Assembly: GCF_945859685.1 (NCBI RefSeq)
Contig: NC_079148.1
Coordinates: forward strand, 50,540,421-50,604,420
Length of the DNA: 64,000 nucleotides
DNA from: Eupeodes corollae
Lineage: Eukaryota > Arthropoda > Insecta > Diptera > Syrphidae
Direction: 5' to 3'
Positions within the stretch are counted from its first letter, which is position 1; every line of letters starts with the position of its first letter. Positions 1 through 9,857 of the stretch are shown piece after piece. A model generated the notes under the pieces. That model did no database searches. It was not told the DNA's origin and saw only the letters and a list, made by a program, of their open reading frames with translations. A program made the translations under genes and the position numbers.

Positions 1-1388
1 ATTTTGAAAAAAAAAATCAAAACATAATATGAATTGAATATAGCATTCTCAAAGATAGTATTGGTCAACTTATTGCTGTTTCTTGCTCGAAATACCTCAT
101 TCCTTAGCTCAACGTAATACGTCGCTTTATTTTTGAATAACGTTGAAAAATTTTGAGTACTTGCTTAAGATTATTTACTTATACAGAGTCAAATTGACAT
201 AAAATTGAAGTACCATTATCATCTACTTGTAATCGCTTCACAATTTGGGCCTCCTGATAGATTGATATTAACAAGCTTAACGGCCTAGCTTATTATTATT
301 GTACAATTTGTAGTTGAAAACTTTAAACCTCAACGGTGGGTGCTACAAAGCTGATGGTTTCTGTTTTTACTAAAATTAAAAACATGCATTTTTACGACTT
401 GTGGTTTATTTAGAAAGACGCACCATTTTCTTTTGCGCGCTATATTCTCAAGGTGTATTACCAGTATTAGACGTTGACTGTAACTTTAAGACCGTTAAAT
501 CCAATTTTCGCTCGTAGCTAGACAAATAATAACAAGTTTACTGCTCAATTTTGTGATTTTGTCAGTGAGATTGGTTGTTCAAAGTGTCGAAAATATCGCT
601 GCCGTTCAGAAATTTATAGTAAATGATCCCAATCAGTGTTCCTGAGATCCTAAGGCATTTCCAAAATCTTGAACATTTGTAAAACCATTGCGTATTTTGC
701 GCAAGGATCTAGGTTTACACAAAAACAAGATCAAGTTGACTCAAAAATTGAAGCGTGTGTATCATTTAAAGTGATTTGTGGTTTGGACTAGTTGTCAAAC
801 CCTTTTTTTGGGGACATATTGGTTTTGATAATATTCTGTTTACTTTTAATCTGTAAGTATTTATTTGACATTTTTTAAAAGTAAATTTGTCAGAAAGATG
901 TGCCCTCTATTAATAATCCACGACTGAATAGCTCGAGGATAGTTTTTGAGGTATTAAATTTATAAAAAAAAACCTTACTATTTTTTGAAAATCCAAAAAA
1001 AAAGACATTTTTGAACATCATATGTTATTATTGATTTATTAGTTCCTTTGGTTCTAAAGAGGGCACCTTTCTGAAGAAAAAGGAAACATGATTTTATATT
1101 GAATAAAGAAAAGTTAAGAATACAAATTTTAGAGAAAATTTCAAAAAAAAAATCGAATTTTATGTTTTTGAATACAAAATTTGTAACGTGAATTTTATAT
1201 CTTTATTTCTAAGTTTTAACTAAACAGACCAAATGACTGAAGCTTTATTGACTACGACAGACAGACAGGTGGATATTGACGGAATTACTGGACTGACTTT
1301 TTTCAACTTCCCTACCATCATAATGCCATCTTTGCAATATTGATTGAAATATAAGTAAGTTATTTTGAGTCAGAAGTTCAAAAATGTG
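1..1388. other. AT-rich stretch, no gene seen
   Basis: I see no convincing coding region, RNA gene or transposon end here. The stretch is AT-rich with long A and T runs. The minus-strand frame at 1370-1630 is a shadow of the RTE-like element that starts near 1389. Confidence 0.6.
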
Positions 1389-1739
1389 TGTCGGGGTGAC
1401 TTCCTGGCCACGTAAAAGCTTTCATAGTTGCGAAGCACCAACAAGCCTCGGATACGAACGGATTTACTGTTGACAACCAACGCAAACGAATAAAGGACAA
1501 CGAACTTCGGATATGCACGTGGAATGTTAGGTCCCTTAACAGACGCGGCCGAAGAATTAGCGGAGGCCCTAGAACGATATAAAGCAGATATCACCGCCAT
1601 CCAGGAAATACGATGGGATGGGCCGGACAAAAAGAGGATGAAAAAATGAGATAATTACCATGGTGACTGCTACCACGAAAACCAACAGCGCTTATTTGGA
1701 TGCGGCTTCGTCATCGGAGCCAGACTTAGACAAGAAGTC

Positions 1740-2402
1740 TTGAGCTATAGGTGCATCAATGAGCGCCCCATGACCATACGCATCAAGGCTAAATTCGGCA
1801 ACATTAGCCTGATATGCGCGCACGCCCCCATCGAAGAGAAAGACGACAACACCAAAGATATGTTCTTCGAGCTCTTAGACAAAACATATGAGCAGTGCCC
1901 TAGCTACGATATTAAAATAGTCCTGGGCGATTTTAATGACAAGCAAGGAAGGGAAGACATCTTTGGTGGAATAATCGGGAAGAACAGCTTGCACGACAAC
2001 ACTTCCGACAATGGATTCAGGCTCATAGATATTGATGCGGGGCGAAACGTCATGGTAGCCAGTACGCGTTTTCCACACCTCAACATCCACAAAGGAACTT
2101 GGACTTCTCCAGATCAATCTACCGTCAACCAGATTGACAATATTGCGATCGATGTCAGACACGCTTCCAGCATTATGGATATACGAACTTTCCGAGGAGC
2201 TAACATCGACTCGGACCACTACCTCGTTGTAGCCAAGATAGCACTTCGGATTTCCAGACCCAATTCAAAACAGGGAGGAGCTGGGAGAAGATACAACGTC
2301 GAACGGCTACAATCGCCAGAGATCGCCAAATCCTTTTCCGACCGAGTTACAGGTAACCTCTCTCGAAGTTCTCTGCCGCCAACACAATGTATCGAAAACT
2401 AG
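1740..2402 (+). pseudogene. Endonuclease domain remnant of the RTE-like LINE
   Basis: This open frame of about 220 residues matches the C-terminal two thirds of an endonuclease/exonuclease/phosphatase (APE-type) domain, the nickase that LINEs use for target-primed reverse transcription. Visible motifs are LGDFND (near residue 62), TWTSPDQSTVNQIDN (near 120) and SDHYLV (near 158), carrying the catalytic Asp, Asn and His. The N-terminal part (TWNVRSLN and QEIRWDG motifs) lies upstream in other frames near 1515-1625, so the gene is frameshifted. The frame begins with a TTG codon, which is only an open-frame boundary and not a real start. It is degenerate and not expected to be active. Confidence 0.8.
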
Positions 2403-2604
2403 TGGCAACATTGCCAAGATGCAATCAGAGAAGCCACCGCTGATGTGCTGGGTTTCAAACAGCCACCAACATGAATTCTATGAGCAGAAGAGGCGAGAGG
2501 AACGTCGACTTCTCAGAATAGAAAAGAGAGGGCATGAGAAGCGTGCGGTCGAAGATGTTGAGAGGTATTAAAGCAGGAATTAAGTTCGAAAGTGTTATGA
2601 ACAG

Positions 2605-3190
2605 GTGAAACGAAATTCACAGGTACATAAACCTAGAACCGAAGGCTGCAAAGACGAAAGTGGAAACATCATAGTGGATCCGCAGTCGATGCTAAGGATA
2701 TGGAAGGACCACTTTTGCAGACTGTATAACGGCGACGAAGAACTGAATTCCGCTGTCAGGAAGGATGATACATTCTATATAGACGTCGAAAGCCAACAAT
2801 CCCGTCCTCCCGACTTAAACGGAGTAAAGATTGCCATATCTAAGTTGAAGTCTAATAAAGCCGCTGGAGCAGATGGCTTGAATGCCGAGCTCTTTAAAGC
2901 AGCTGGAGATAAGTTGGTAAGGATCATGCACCAACTTATCTGTAAGATATGGTCGGTATTCTCTCAACAATACTCAGTATTGTTTGCCCGATCCTGAAAA
3001 AAGGAGACCCTCTAAACTGCTCCAACTATAGAGGAATCAGTCTACTTAACATCGCCTATAAAATCTTCTCTTCCGTAATATGTGAACGTCTAAAGCCCAT
3101 CATCAACAACCTGATAGGTCCTTATCAGTGTGGTTTTAGACCAGGAAAGTCCACAGTTAATCAAATATTCACATTACGGCAGATTCTTTA
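2605..3190 (+). pseudogene. Reverse transcriptase N-terminal remnant of the RTE-like LINE
   Basis: Two overlapping frames (2605-2997 and 2949-3191) carry the linker and the finger region of a LINE reverse transcriptase: KSNKAAGADGLNAELFKAAG, then PILKKGDP, NYRGISLLNIAYKI and GFRPGKSTVNQIF. The frame changes near 2950-2990. The catalytic YADD region is deleted in this copy, so no active enzyme can be made. The better preserved copy at 40.8-43.7 kb has the same order of motifs. Confidence 0.8.
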
Positions 3191-3447
3191 AAAAACTCAA
3201 GAACACCAAATTGACTCCCACCATCTTTTCATCGATTTCAAGGCCGCATAAGACAGCATCTACAGGGACGAGCTGTATATGCTGTCATGCGATTTTTTTA
3301 ACATCGTGCTTGAAAGATTAGTGCAGAGCTCACACGTCAACACTAGTGGCACTATCTTTCAAAAGGACATACAACAACACCGGCGCGGCGTTTTGGTCAA
3401 AACGTCACAATCGACAGACGTAACTTTGAGGTAGTCAAGGACTTCGT

Positions 3448-3672
3448 CTACCTAGGCTCCGCTGTAAACGCAGAAAACAACACCAGCGCTGAGATCAAAC
3501 GCAGAATAACTCTTGCTAACCGCTGTTTCTTTGGACTAAGAAAGCAATTGAGTGGTAAAGTCCTCTCTCGAGGGACCAAAGTGTTGCTATATAAGACCCT
3601 TATCATCCCCGTCCTGCTATATGGTGCAGAAGCATGGACCATGACAAAAGCGGATGAAAGCACCTTGGGTCG
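3448..3672 (+). pseudogene. RTE-like LINE C-terminal reverse transcriptase remnant
   Basis: The plus strand encodes the C-terminal part of the RTE-like polyprotein, including LANRCFFGLRKQ, LYKTLIIPVLLYGAEAW and MTKADESTLG. The Transib insertion interrupts it directly after this last motif. The frame resumes after 7563 with the FERKVL motif, which confirms that the flanks were once continuous. Confidence 0.8.
3668..3672. repeat. Target site duplication of Transib, left copy (GGTCG)
   Basis: The bases GGTCG directly precede the CACAGTG end at 3673 and are repeated directly after the other end at 7563-7567. Uninterrupted RTE-like DNA at about 43370 reads TTGGGTCGCTTTGAG, with one copy. A GC-rich 5-bp duplication is what Transib elements are known to make. 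Confidence 0.9.
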
Positions 3673-3711
3673 CACAGTGGGGTAGCTCCATACATGGTGA
3701 TGATAAAAAGG
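3673..3711 (+). repeat. Left terminal inverted repeat of Transib with signal-like layout
   Basis: The heptamer CACAGTG (3673-3679) is identical to the V(D)J recombination signal heptamer. A 23-base spacer (3680-3702) follows, then ATAAAAAGG (3703-3711), which matches the nonamer consensus ACAAAAACC at 6 of 9 positions. The heptamer match is certain; the nonamer resemblance may be chance in AT-rich DNA. Confidence 0.85.
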
Positions 3712-4081
3712 TCACCTTGAAAAATTAAAGCAACGGGATTATAAAGTTCGCTCTCTTAAAGTTAACGGAAAATCTGATATGAAGAGTGTGATTTTTTTTT
3801 TATGTCTCGTAGTCAAGGTAAGACAGCCCATCAAAGTAGACTTTTAATGTGCAAAAATCGATTATTTAAAAAGTGTTAAAAAAGATTAACTTTAGTTTTA
3901 GCCATAAAATCAAAATTAAGATCGGAAAAAAGTTTAAAAAATGTCACACCTAGAGGAAGGTATGTAGATTATGATTGAAGTTTAAAAATATAAAAAAAGA
4001 AATCTTTTTCTTGAAATAATTGAAATTAAAAAAAAGAAATTTTGTTAAGGCTTTTTTTTACTTTTCACTTCATATCTTCTG

Positions 4082-4178
4082 TTGGGGCAAAAGTCAAGCA
4101 GGTCTGAAAGTGGGAAAAGTTTCAGGAACAATAAACCTATACTACCAAAAAAACAAAAGTGCTTGACTTTTGCCCCAA
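4082..4178. repeat. 19-bp perfect inverted repeat inside Transib
   Basis: TTGGGGCAAAAGTCAAGCA at 4082-4100 is repeated as its exact reverse complement at 4160-4178, with a 59-base loop between. It could be a hairpin in the 5' non-coding part of the element or a very small inserted foldback element. I see no clear target duplication around it. Confidence 0.8.
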
Positions 4179-4585
4179 ATATTTGTTTTCAATTTTTTAA
4201 AATAAAGTTAAAGTATTTAAAAAGCTTAAAAATTGTTTACTTCTTTTTATAAATTTATTTTACAAAATTTTAGGAACAATATTCAATTTCTGATAGCTAA
4301 ATTTTATTATAAAATTGTTTTTAAGTGTTTCAATTATTTTTTTTCAAAAAATTATCTCAAAATTGTTATACCAATAGTCCTTCTTTTCAATAAAATTTCT
4401 CTGCTCCTTTTCTGTTCTAAATTGCAAGTTAACAATATTTTTGAACTTTTCAAACAATTATTTAAATGAAAAAAGGTTGTGACAAATTTTTACTTTACCA
4501 AAAAAATATTATGCTTTCCATTTTATTTATAATTTTGAGTCTTAAATAAAAAAAATTAAGTAAATTGACTTCTACTTTTAATTAA

Positions 4586-6621
4586 ATGTTATTTTGCCTA
4601 CTCCTTAATTTTTTGAAAACAATTTCTCATTTTGCACTTTGCAACTTGTTTTTAGGTTCTGAAGACCAAAATTTCCAATGCTCAAGAAAAAAATTGGTCG
4701 AAATTTATTTTTTGAGCAAACAAAAAAACATTGATCAAAAGTTCTTAGATGTTGAATCCTACATAAAAAATAAAAGTTTTTGTAGCCCAAGTCACATCAC
4801 TAATTTAAAGGTAGCTTTAAAACATTTTAAATCCCAGTTCATAATTAAATGGGATCGCTCACACCGAATGAAAAAACGTTTTTTTTTCGTCTGAAAAAAG
4901 TTGGCTCAGTAAAAACTTTTCGTTCAAAAAATATCTCCCATCCGTTTTACGCCCTGCACTTGATTTTGTCAACAGTAGTGAGCAGACAAAACGAAAGCGC
5001 ACGGCAGAGTTACGAAATACTGTTCCAACATCTGAACTTGTTTTTGCAGCTCAAATGAGCTTACGAGCATCTGGTCAAAAACAAGAAGCTGATTTGGTCA
5101 AAGAAGCAACATCATCCACAGATTTTTTTAAAAAAATTACAAAACTGTAATAAGTTAAAAAAAATTTCTACTTTAGAAGCTTTGTCAATGATGATGGAAG
5201 CTAAACTTTCTCGACATCAATACAATGTCATAAGAAGTTATGCAAAAGATGTTTTTCCTTCTTATAAAGAGGTTCAAAAAGAGAAACAGAATTGCTACCC
5301 ACAAAACGTAGAAGTCACTGAAATTGAAGCTCAAGTTCCTATACAAAATCTCCCGGACCATACAACTGAAAAAATTGTGAATAACCATTTTAACACTTTC
5401 AATTCCCTGACCCTTGACCTGAATACCGTTGAGTTGACTTTAACATCTAAATGGGGGTTCGATGGTAGCTCTGGGCATAGCCAGTATCATCAAACATTTT
5501 TAGAGCCTCATGAAAGTGGTGATAAATTTGTATTTATGAAGTCTCTTGTGCCCTTGCAACTTTCTGGCAATCAACAAATTTTTTGGAAGAACCCTTGCCC
5601 ATCATCTCCCCGTTATTGTCGGCCACTGAAAATTATTTTTGAAAAAGAAAGTGACGAATTAGTAAAAAACGAAAAGATAATCACAGACTTGCAAATTCAA
5701 AATCTCCAAAACACCAGCATTACCATAAACAATAAGAACTTCGTTGTTAAACATAGTTTAATTTTTTCAATGCTTGACGGCAAGCTTTGCAATAACTTAA
5801 GCAATACCAAATCTGCCCTTAGATGTTACTTGTGTAAAGCTACCTCTAAACAATTTAATGATATTGAAAAGATGATTAACCTGCCCATATCGGAGGAATA
5901 TCTATCATTCGGTTTGTCTACTTTGCATGCATGGATTCGGTTATTTGAATGTCTTTTGCATGTAGCTTACAAATTGCCGGTCCAAGAATGGAGAACGACG
6001 GAAACAACGGACATAATTATTAAAGAAAATAAAATGCGGATTCAAAAAGAATTCAAAGAAAAAACTGGACTAATTGTAGATAAGCCTAAGCCTGGATATG
6101 GAAATACAAACACAGGAAATGTTGCTAGACGGTTTTTTGAAAAAAGTAGTCTGTCTGCATCTATCACCGGAATTGACGAAAAACTTATTGAAAAATTTCA
6201 TGTAATCTTACAATGCATTTCTAGTGGTTTAAGACTAAATGATGAAAAATTTAAATCCTATTGTCAAGATACTGCATTTCAATTTGTGAGACTTTACCCA
6301 TGGTATTATATGAGTACAACGGTTCACAAAATTATTATTCATGGACACGTAATTGTTTCCAATTGCCTTCTACCTATAGGCCAACTAAGCGAGGAAGCTT
6401 TGGAGTCAAGAAACCGAGATTTTAAAGTCTTCCGAGAACAGTTCAGTCGAAAAACTTCTAGAAAAGACACCCTCACCGATATTTTCAATAGAATGCTCAT
6501 TTCATCTGACCCAGTCATAACAAGTTTGAGAAATGAAGTCATCAATTTGAATAAAAAAAGTTTTCATCCTCATGCTCAAAATATATTTGAAGAAGAAAAT
6601 TTATCATATGATTCTGAATAA
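4586..6621 (+). pseudogene. Transib transposase, RAG1-core-like, frameshifted at the N terminus
   Basis: A DDE-type transposase that would cut and join the CACAGTG ends in the nucleus. The long frame 5182-6621 (479 residues) holds the catalytic core: WGFDGSSGHS (Asp94), a second Asp in SMLDGKLCN (Asp199), a CYLC zinc-binding pair (215-218), the KPKPGYGNTNTGNVARRFF block (301-319), His residues in VHKIIIHGH (382-389) and an acidic stretch SEEALESRNRDFK (403-415) with the likely third catalytic Glu. The N-terminal part continues upstream but in other frames: 4586-4894 (frame ending in RSHRMKKRFFF), then a stretch from about 4887 to 5149 containing SSEQTKRKRTAEL and VFAAQMSLRASGQ, then the core. 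Shifts fall at the T run near 4878-4887 and the T/A run near 5122-5137. The frame opens with TTG, not a real start. The true start and any intron are unclear. Confidence 0.88.
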
Positions 6622-7523
6622 TTCAATATATCTACTTTTTACATAATCATAAGCATACATTAAAAATAGCAAAATCTGTTTTCATTTCAATGTTTGAAAA
6701 AATCTTTCTTTAAATGCAAATTAAAAAAGTTGATGGAAAATGGGTATCAATCAACAAAAAATCAAAGGTATTTAAACATTTATTTTTATTTTTCTTACAG
6801 CTTGCCCTTCACAGAACAATAAATTCATTTCATTCCTTTTTATTAATTTCCAATTATTCTAATATTCATAAAATTGTTTAACTCTATTAATAATCATACA
6901 TATGTATAAGTTGTCAACTCCCTAGTATTTCGACAACACTAAATTACAACATAATTGTGTACTCAAATGTTTCTTACCCAAGGTTTCGTTGCTTCAATAC
7001 GAATTCGAAACTTCTAAATTCCAACAAATCCCATTTTTGAAATATCTTAATCTGACTATGAAAGATTCACAGGATTTTGATTGAATTTGGAAGGGTCGCA
7101 GACATGTTATTTTCAAGTGCTTTTAGATCTCACGACAACTTTTGCGTTCAAAAATTATACTGAGATCTAAATCTCAAAAGAATTTAAAAACATTTTTTGT
7201 TGACATTTTTAATATTGTTATTTCTCAAAAACGTGAAGGGATTGTGTTAGAATATCTCAGAAACGCACTGTGCTGGAATTTTTAAGCTTCGGATTCTAAT
7301 TCAGAATACTAAAATTCTTCAAAAAAGTGATCATACATAGGTTAGAAAAAAAATATTTTTTAAACAATTAGAATTCGTCAATTAAAACTTTTTAAATAAA
7401 CGATTCCAGGTTAATTTATACAATATTCCCGAAATTTAAAACTGTACCAGAGGTTTCCATAAACTACTACCTTTGTCATAAGAACACAAACAGCCATCAT
7501 AATAGCATTTTTACCTTAAAAAA

Positions 7524-7562
7524 TAATTGATATCATAAAATGGCCATTTCTGCCCCACTGTG
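7524..7562 (-). repeat. Right terminal inverted repeat of Transib
   Basis: Read inward on the minus strand the end begins CACAGTGGGGCAG, matching the left end at 12 of 13 bases. Beyond that the two ends diverge, apart from a short ATGATA block about 27 bases in. No A-rich nonamer is visible 23 or 12 bases from this heptamer, unlike the left end. Confidence 0.85.
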
Positions 7563-7832
7563 GGTCGCTTCGAGAGAAAAGTTCTTCATGTGATCTACGG
7601 TCAATGGAAATCAATGCTCCGGCCCGGAAAGTCTTCGAATCCGCACCCAGAGGACAGCGCAGTAGAGGAAGACCGCGGATCAGGTGGCGCGCACAAGTGG
7701 AAGGTGACCTCACCCAACTTGGAGCGCGAAACTGGAGACATCTAGCTAGGGACCGAGTTAGATGGATAAGTTTGTTGGATGAGGACCTAGTTCAAACAGG
7801 ACTGCAGCGCCACCTTAAGTAAGTAAGTAAGT
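7563..7832 (+). mobile_element. RTE-like LINE copy, 3' portion after Transib, with (TAAG)n tail
   Basis: This resumes the element interrupted at 3672. It starts with the second GGTCG, then the FERKVLHVIYG motif, then a jump by deletion to the conserved C terminus (RKVFES, GQRSRGRPRIRW, NWRHLARDR). It ends GCGCCACCTTAAG followed by TAAG repeats to about 7832. The same 3' end is found on the other RTE-like copies in this window, which fixes the end of the family. Confidence 0.88.
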
Positions 7833-9823
7833 TCAAAAATTACATTACCTAAGATTTTATTTTCAACAGTTGATAGTTTAAGTTTTTATTAAATCTCATA
7901 TCATAGTTATTATATTCTTATTACAAATATGCACGATTTTTATTATATACTACTACTAAACGGTGACCGTTTAGCTGAGTCTATGGTCTGTCAATTTTTA
8001 TTACAGAAACTTACCTAAGCTCAAACTAAAAGTATTCATAAGTCATAACTTTTGGTTGAATAATTCAAAACTATGCGAGTATAATATTCTGATACATAGG
8101 AAAACAATATTTTTTCTTATTACTCAATAAGGTTTTTATATTCGTAGTTATATTTATCCAAAAGCGATTTCTCAAATATACTTATGATATATATTTTTTC
8201 TAAATTTTAAGTCTCAATATAATCCATCATCATTCAAAGCTTCACTTTAATCCTTAACCTACATCTATATGAGAGTATGTGTGTATGTTTGTGGATATAG
8301 TCATGAATCTAGAGAGACTTCATATAATCGTTTCAACAATAAAGATTTTTATCTTGTTTCATAACTTTCCTATGCACAAAAACACACCAGAGAGGCATAT
8401 CGAAGCCTTTTTAATATTCTAAACACACAAAATTCATATAAAAAAATATTTATCGATGAATTTTCCTAAATACATATAAAACTACAAAATCCCCGAGAAC
8501 TTTTATAACTCATATGAATGTATAGCTCACTGATATGGAAGGCCAGAAGCTTGGTATTATTTTTCACATGTTATATGAGTACTTCAGTATCGTATATAGA
8601 GAGGTTATACTACCTTCACTACATATATACATATATGAGTACGTTCTTGAATTCAGTTCTTAGCTGATAATAAAATATGAATCGGAATACATTTCCGGTC
8701 CTGACAGTTCTGATTCTTGAAAAATAAAAAAACTCCAAGAACACAATTTTGTGTTCTGTGTACAATACATGTACACAAAAACTATATGTATTGCACATAT
8801 ATATATATTTTTTTTTTTGTTGGCTTACTCGATGCAATATAAGGAAATGATGTGAAATAAAATTCAATGTACCATTAGGCTTAGGTACTTCCATTTGGAC
8901 TATAGACTCGACTCTTTCGCTTACTATGAATGAAATATCCTTCCAAATATAAAATGTGTGTTTGTGTAGTGAATGTGCGCTCATGGGTAACAATATAAAT
9001 TTCGTTAACTTTATTTTGTACACAAAAGGATAAGAGAGAGAGATGAAGACGAAGTGAAGATTGCCACACATAAACTTACTTTGAAATCCTTTCAAAAGAT
9101 GGATTGATACATGGTTATTTTTTGTTCATTCGAACACCATGCAGAGTAATATAAACTATTTGGAGTAAGAACAATAATTTTTTATCAGAGGTTTTACATA
9201 CCGTACTATAGAAATAAGGACCTTTCTAAACGATATGGTTGTGAATATTTTTATTTCTTTATTTTGGTATAAAATATGAAATCAAAAGGAATGAAACGTA
9301 TGCGAATAAAAGAAAAGATTTTACTTAACCAAAATGATTGGAAATGAGGTTTCCAATAAAACAAAAAGCGCGCCTCATATTAAATCAATCAACATACACC
9401 AATATAATTATATATGTATTACTACAATGCAATGTAATTTGTGTATCCTGTGTCAAAGGCAGGGTTATGGTTATACATCCTTTAGCATCGGGAAAGTCAA
9501 ATCTATAATTATTATTTCATCTGAAGGGTCCTTCTGTAATACCCGTAATACCCATGGATGTAAAGAGCCTTTCCTTTCGTACATACATTTATGTATATGT
9601 GCATGTGACAACTTTATTTCAAACTTTTGTTGAACCTTCTGTCAAAGAATCTTTTTGACTTCTTGTTTTTTTTTGTATGTACGAGTAGGACGGATCCCGA
9701 ACCATTTTGTGGAATGGGAGAAAAAGTGATTAAAAACAACGCAAGAAAGATGAGGAGGCAAAAAGATGAAGTTCGAAGAAGAACTGTAAAATGAGAACTT
9801 CATACTGTTCAAGAGGGAGGCAA
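7833..9823. other. AT-rich intergenic stretch, no gene seen
   Basis: No supported gene or transposon. Open frames at 8619-9095 (minus) and 9334-9633 (plus) look like chance frames with low-complexity composition. Short T and TATA runs are present. A transition into the Jockey copy occurs somewhere in 9700-9860. Confidence 0.55.
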
Positions 9824-9857
9824 AAGAGATCATCAGGTTGCAACCTGATGATCTCTT
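9824..9857. repeat. 34-bp perfect palindrome
   Basis: Seventeen bases (9824-9840, AAGAGATCATCAGGTTG) are followed without a spacer by their exact reverse complement (9841-9857). It sits at the 5' edge of the recognisable Jockey copy, so it may mark a foldback rearrangement junction. Confidence 0.9.

Larger units (their letters stand above)
1389..3672 (+). mobile_element. RTE-like LINE copy, 5' portion (subfamily I), split by Transib
   Basis: A non-LTR retrotransposon on the plus strand with an endonuclease region (about 1500-2250) followed by reverse transcriptase fragments (about 2600-3660). The start is set where similarity to the copy at 40.8 kb begins (GTCGGGGTGACTTCCTGG). Compared with that copy, it has lost pieces of the reverse transcriptase near 3190, 3270 and 3370. 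It breaks off at 3672 and resumes at 7563, because a Transib transposon landed inside it. The RTE-type label rests on the craniofacial-development-protein-2-like endonuclease and the short tandem 3' tail; the clade is not proven. Confidence 0.85.
3673..7562 (+). mobile_element. Transib DNA transposon (RAG1-related), 3890 bp
   Basis: A complete but degenerate Transib element. Its ends are CACAGTGGGGTAG at the left and, read inward on the other strand, CACAGTGGGGCAG at the right (12 of 13 identical). It is flanked by GGTCG duplications and sits inside an RTE-like LINE whose reading frame continues across it. The interior encodes a RAG1-core-like transposase (about 4586-6621). Transib elements are the known relatives of the transposon that gave rise to the RAG1 recombinase of jawed vertebrates; their ends resemble recombination signal heptamers. 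Two visible frameshifts in the transposase suggest this copy is not autonomous. Confidence 0.93.

Noticed and set aside
5182..6621. A domesticated RAG1-like host gene
   Set aside because: The frame lies between intact Transib ends with a target duplication and is frameshifted upstream, so it is a transposon gene and not a host gene.
8619..9095. 158-residue minus-strand open frame
   Set aside because: Composition is driven by AT-rich DNA, no motif or domain is visible, and there are no splice or promoter signals.
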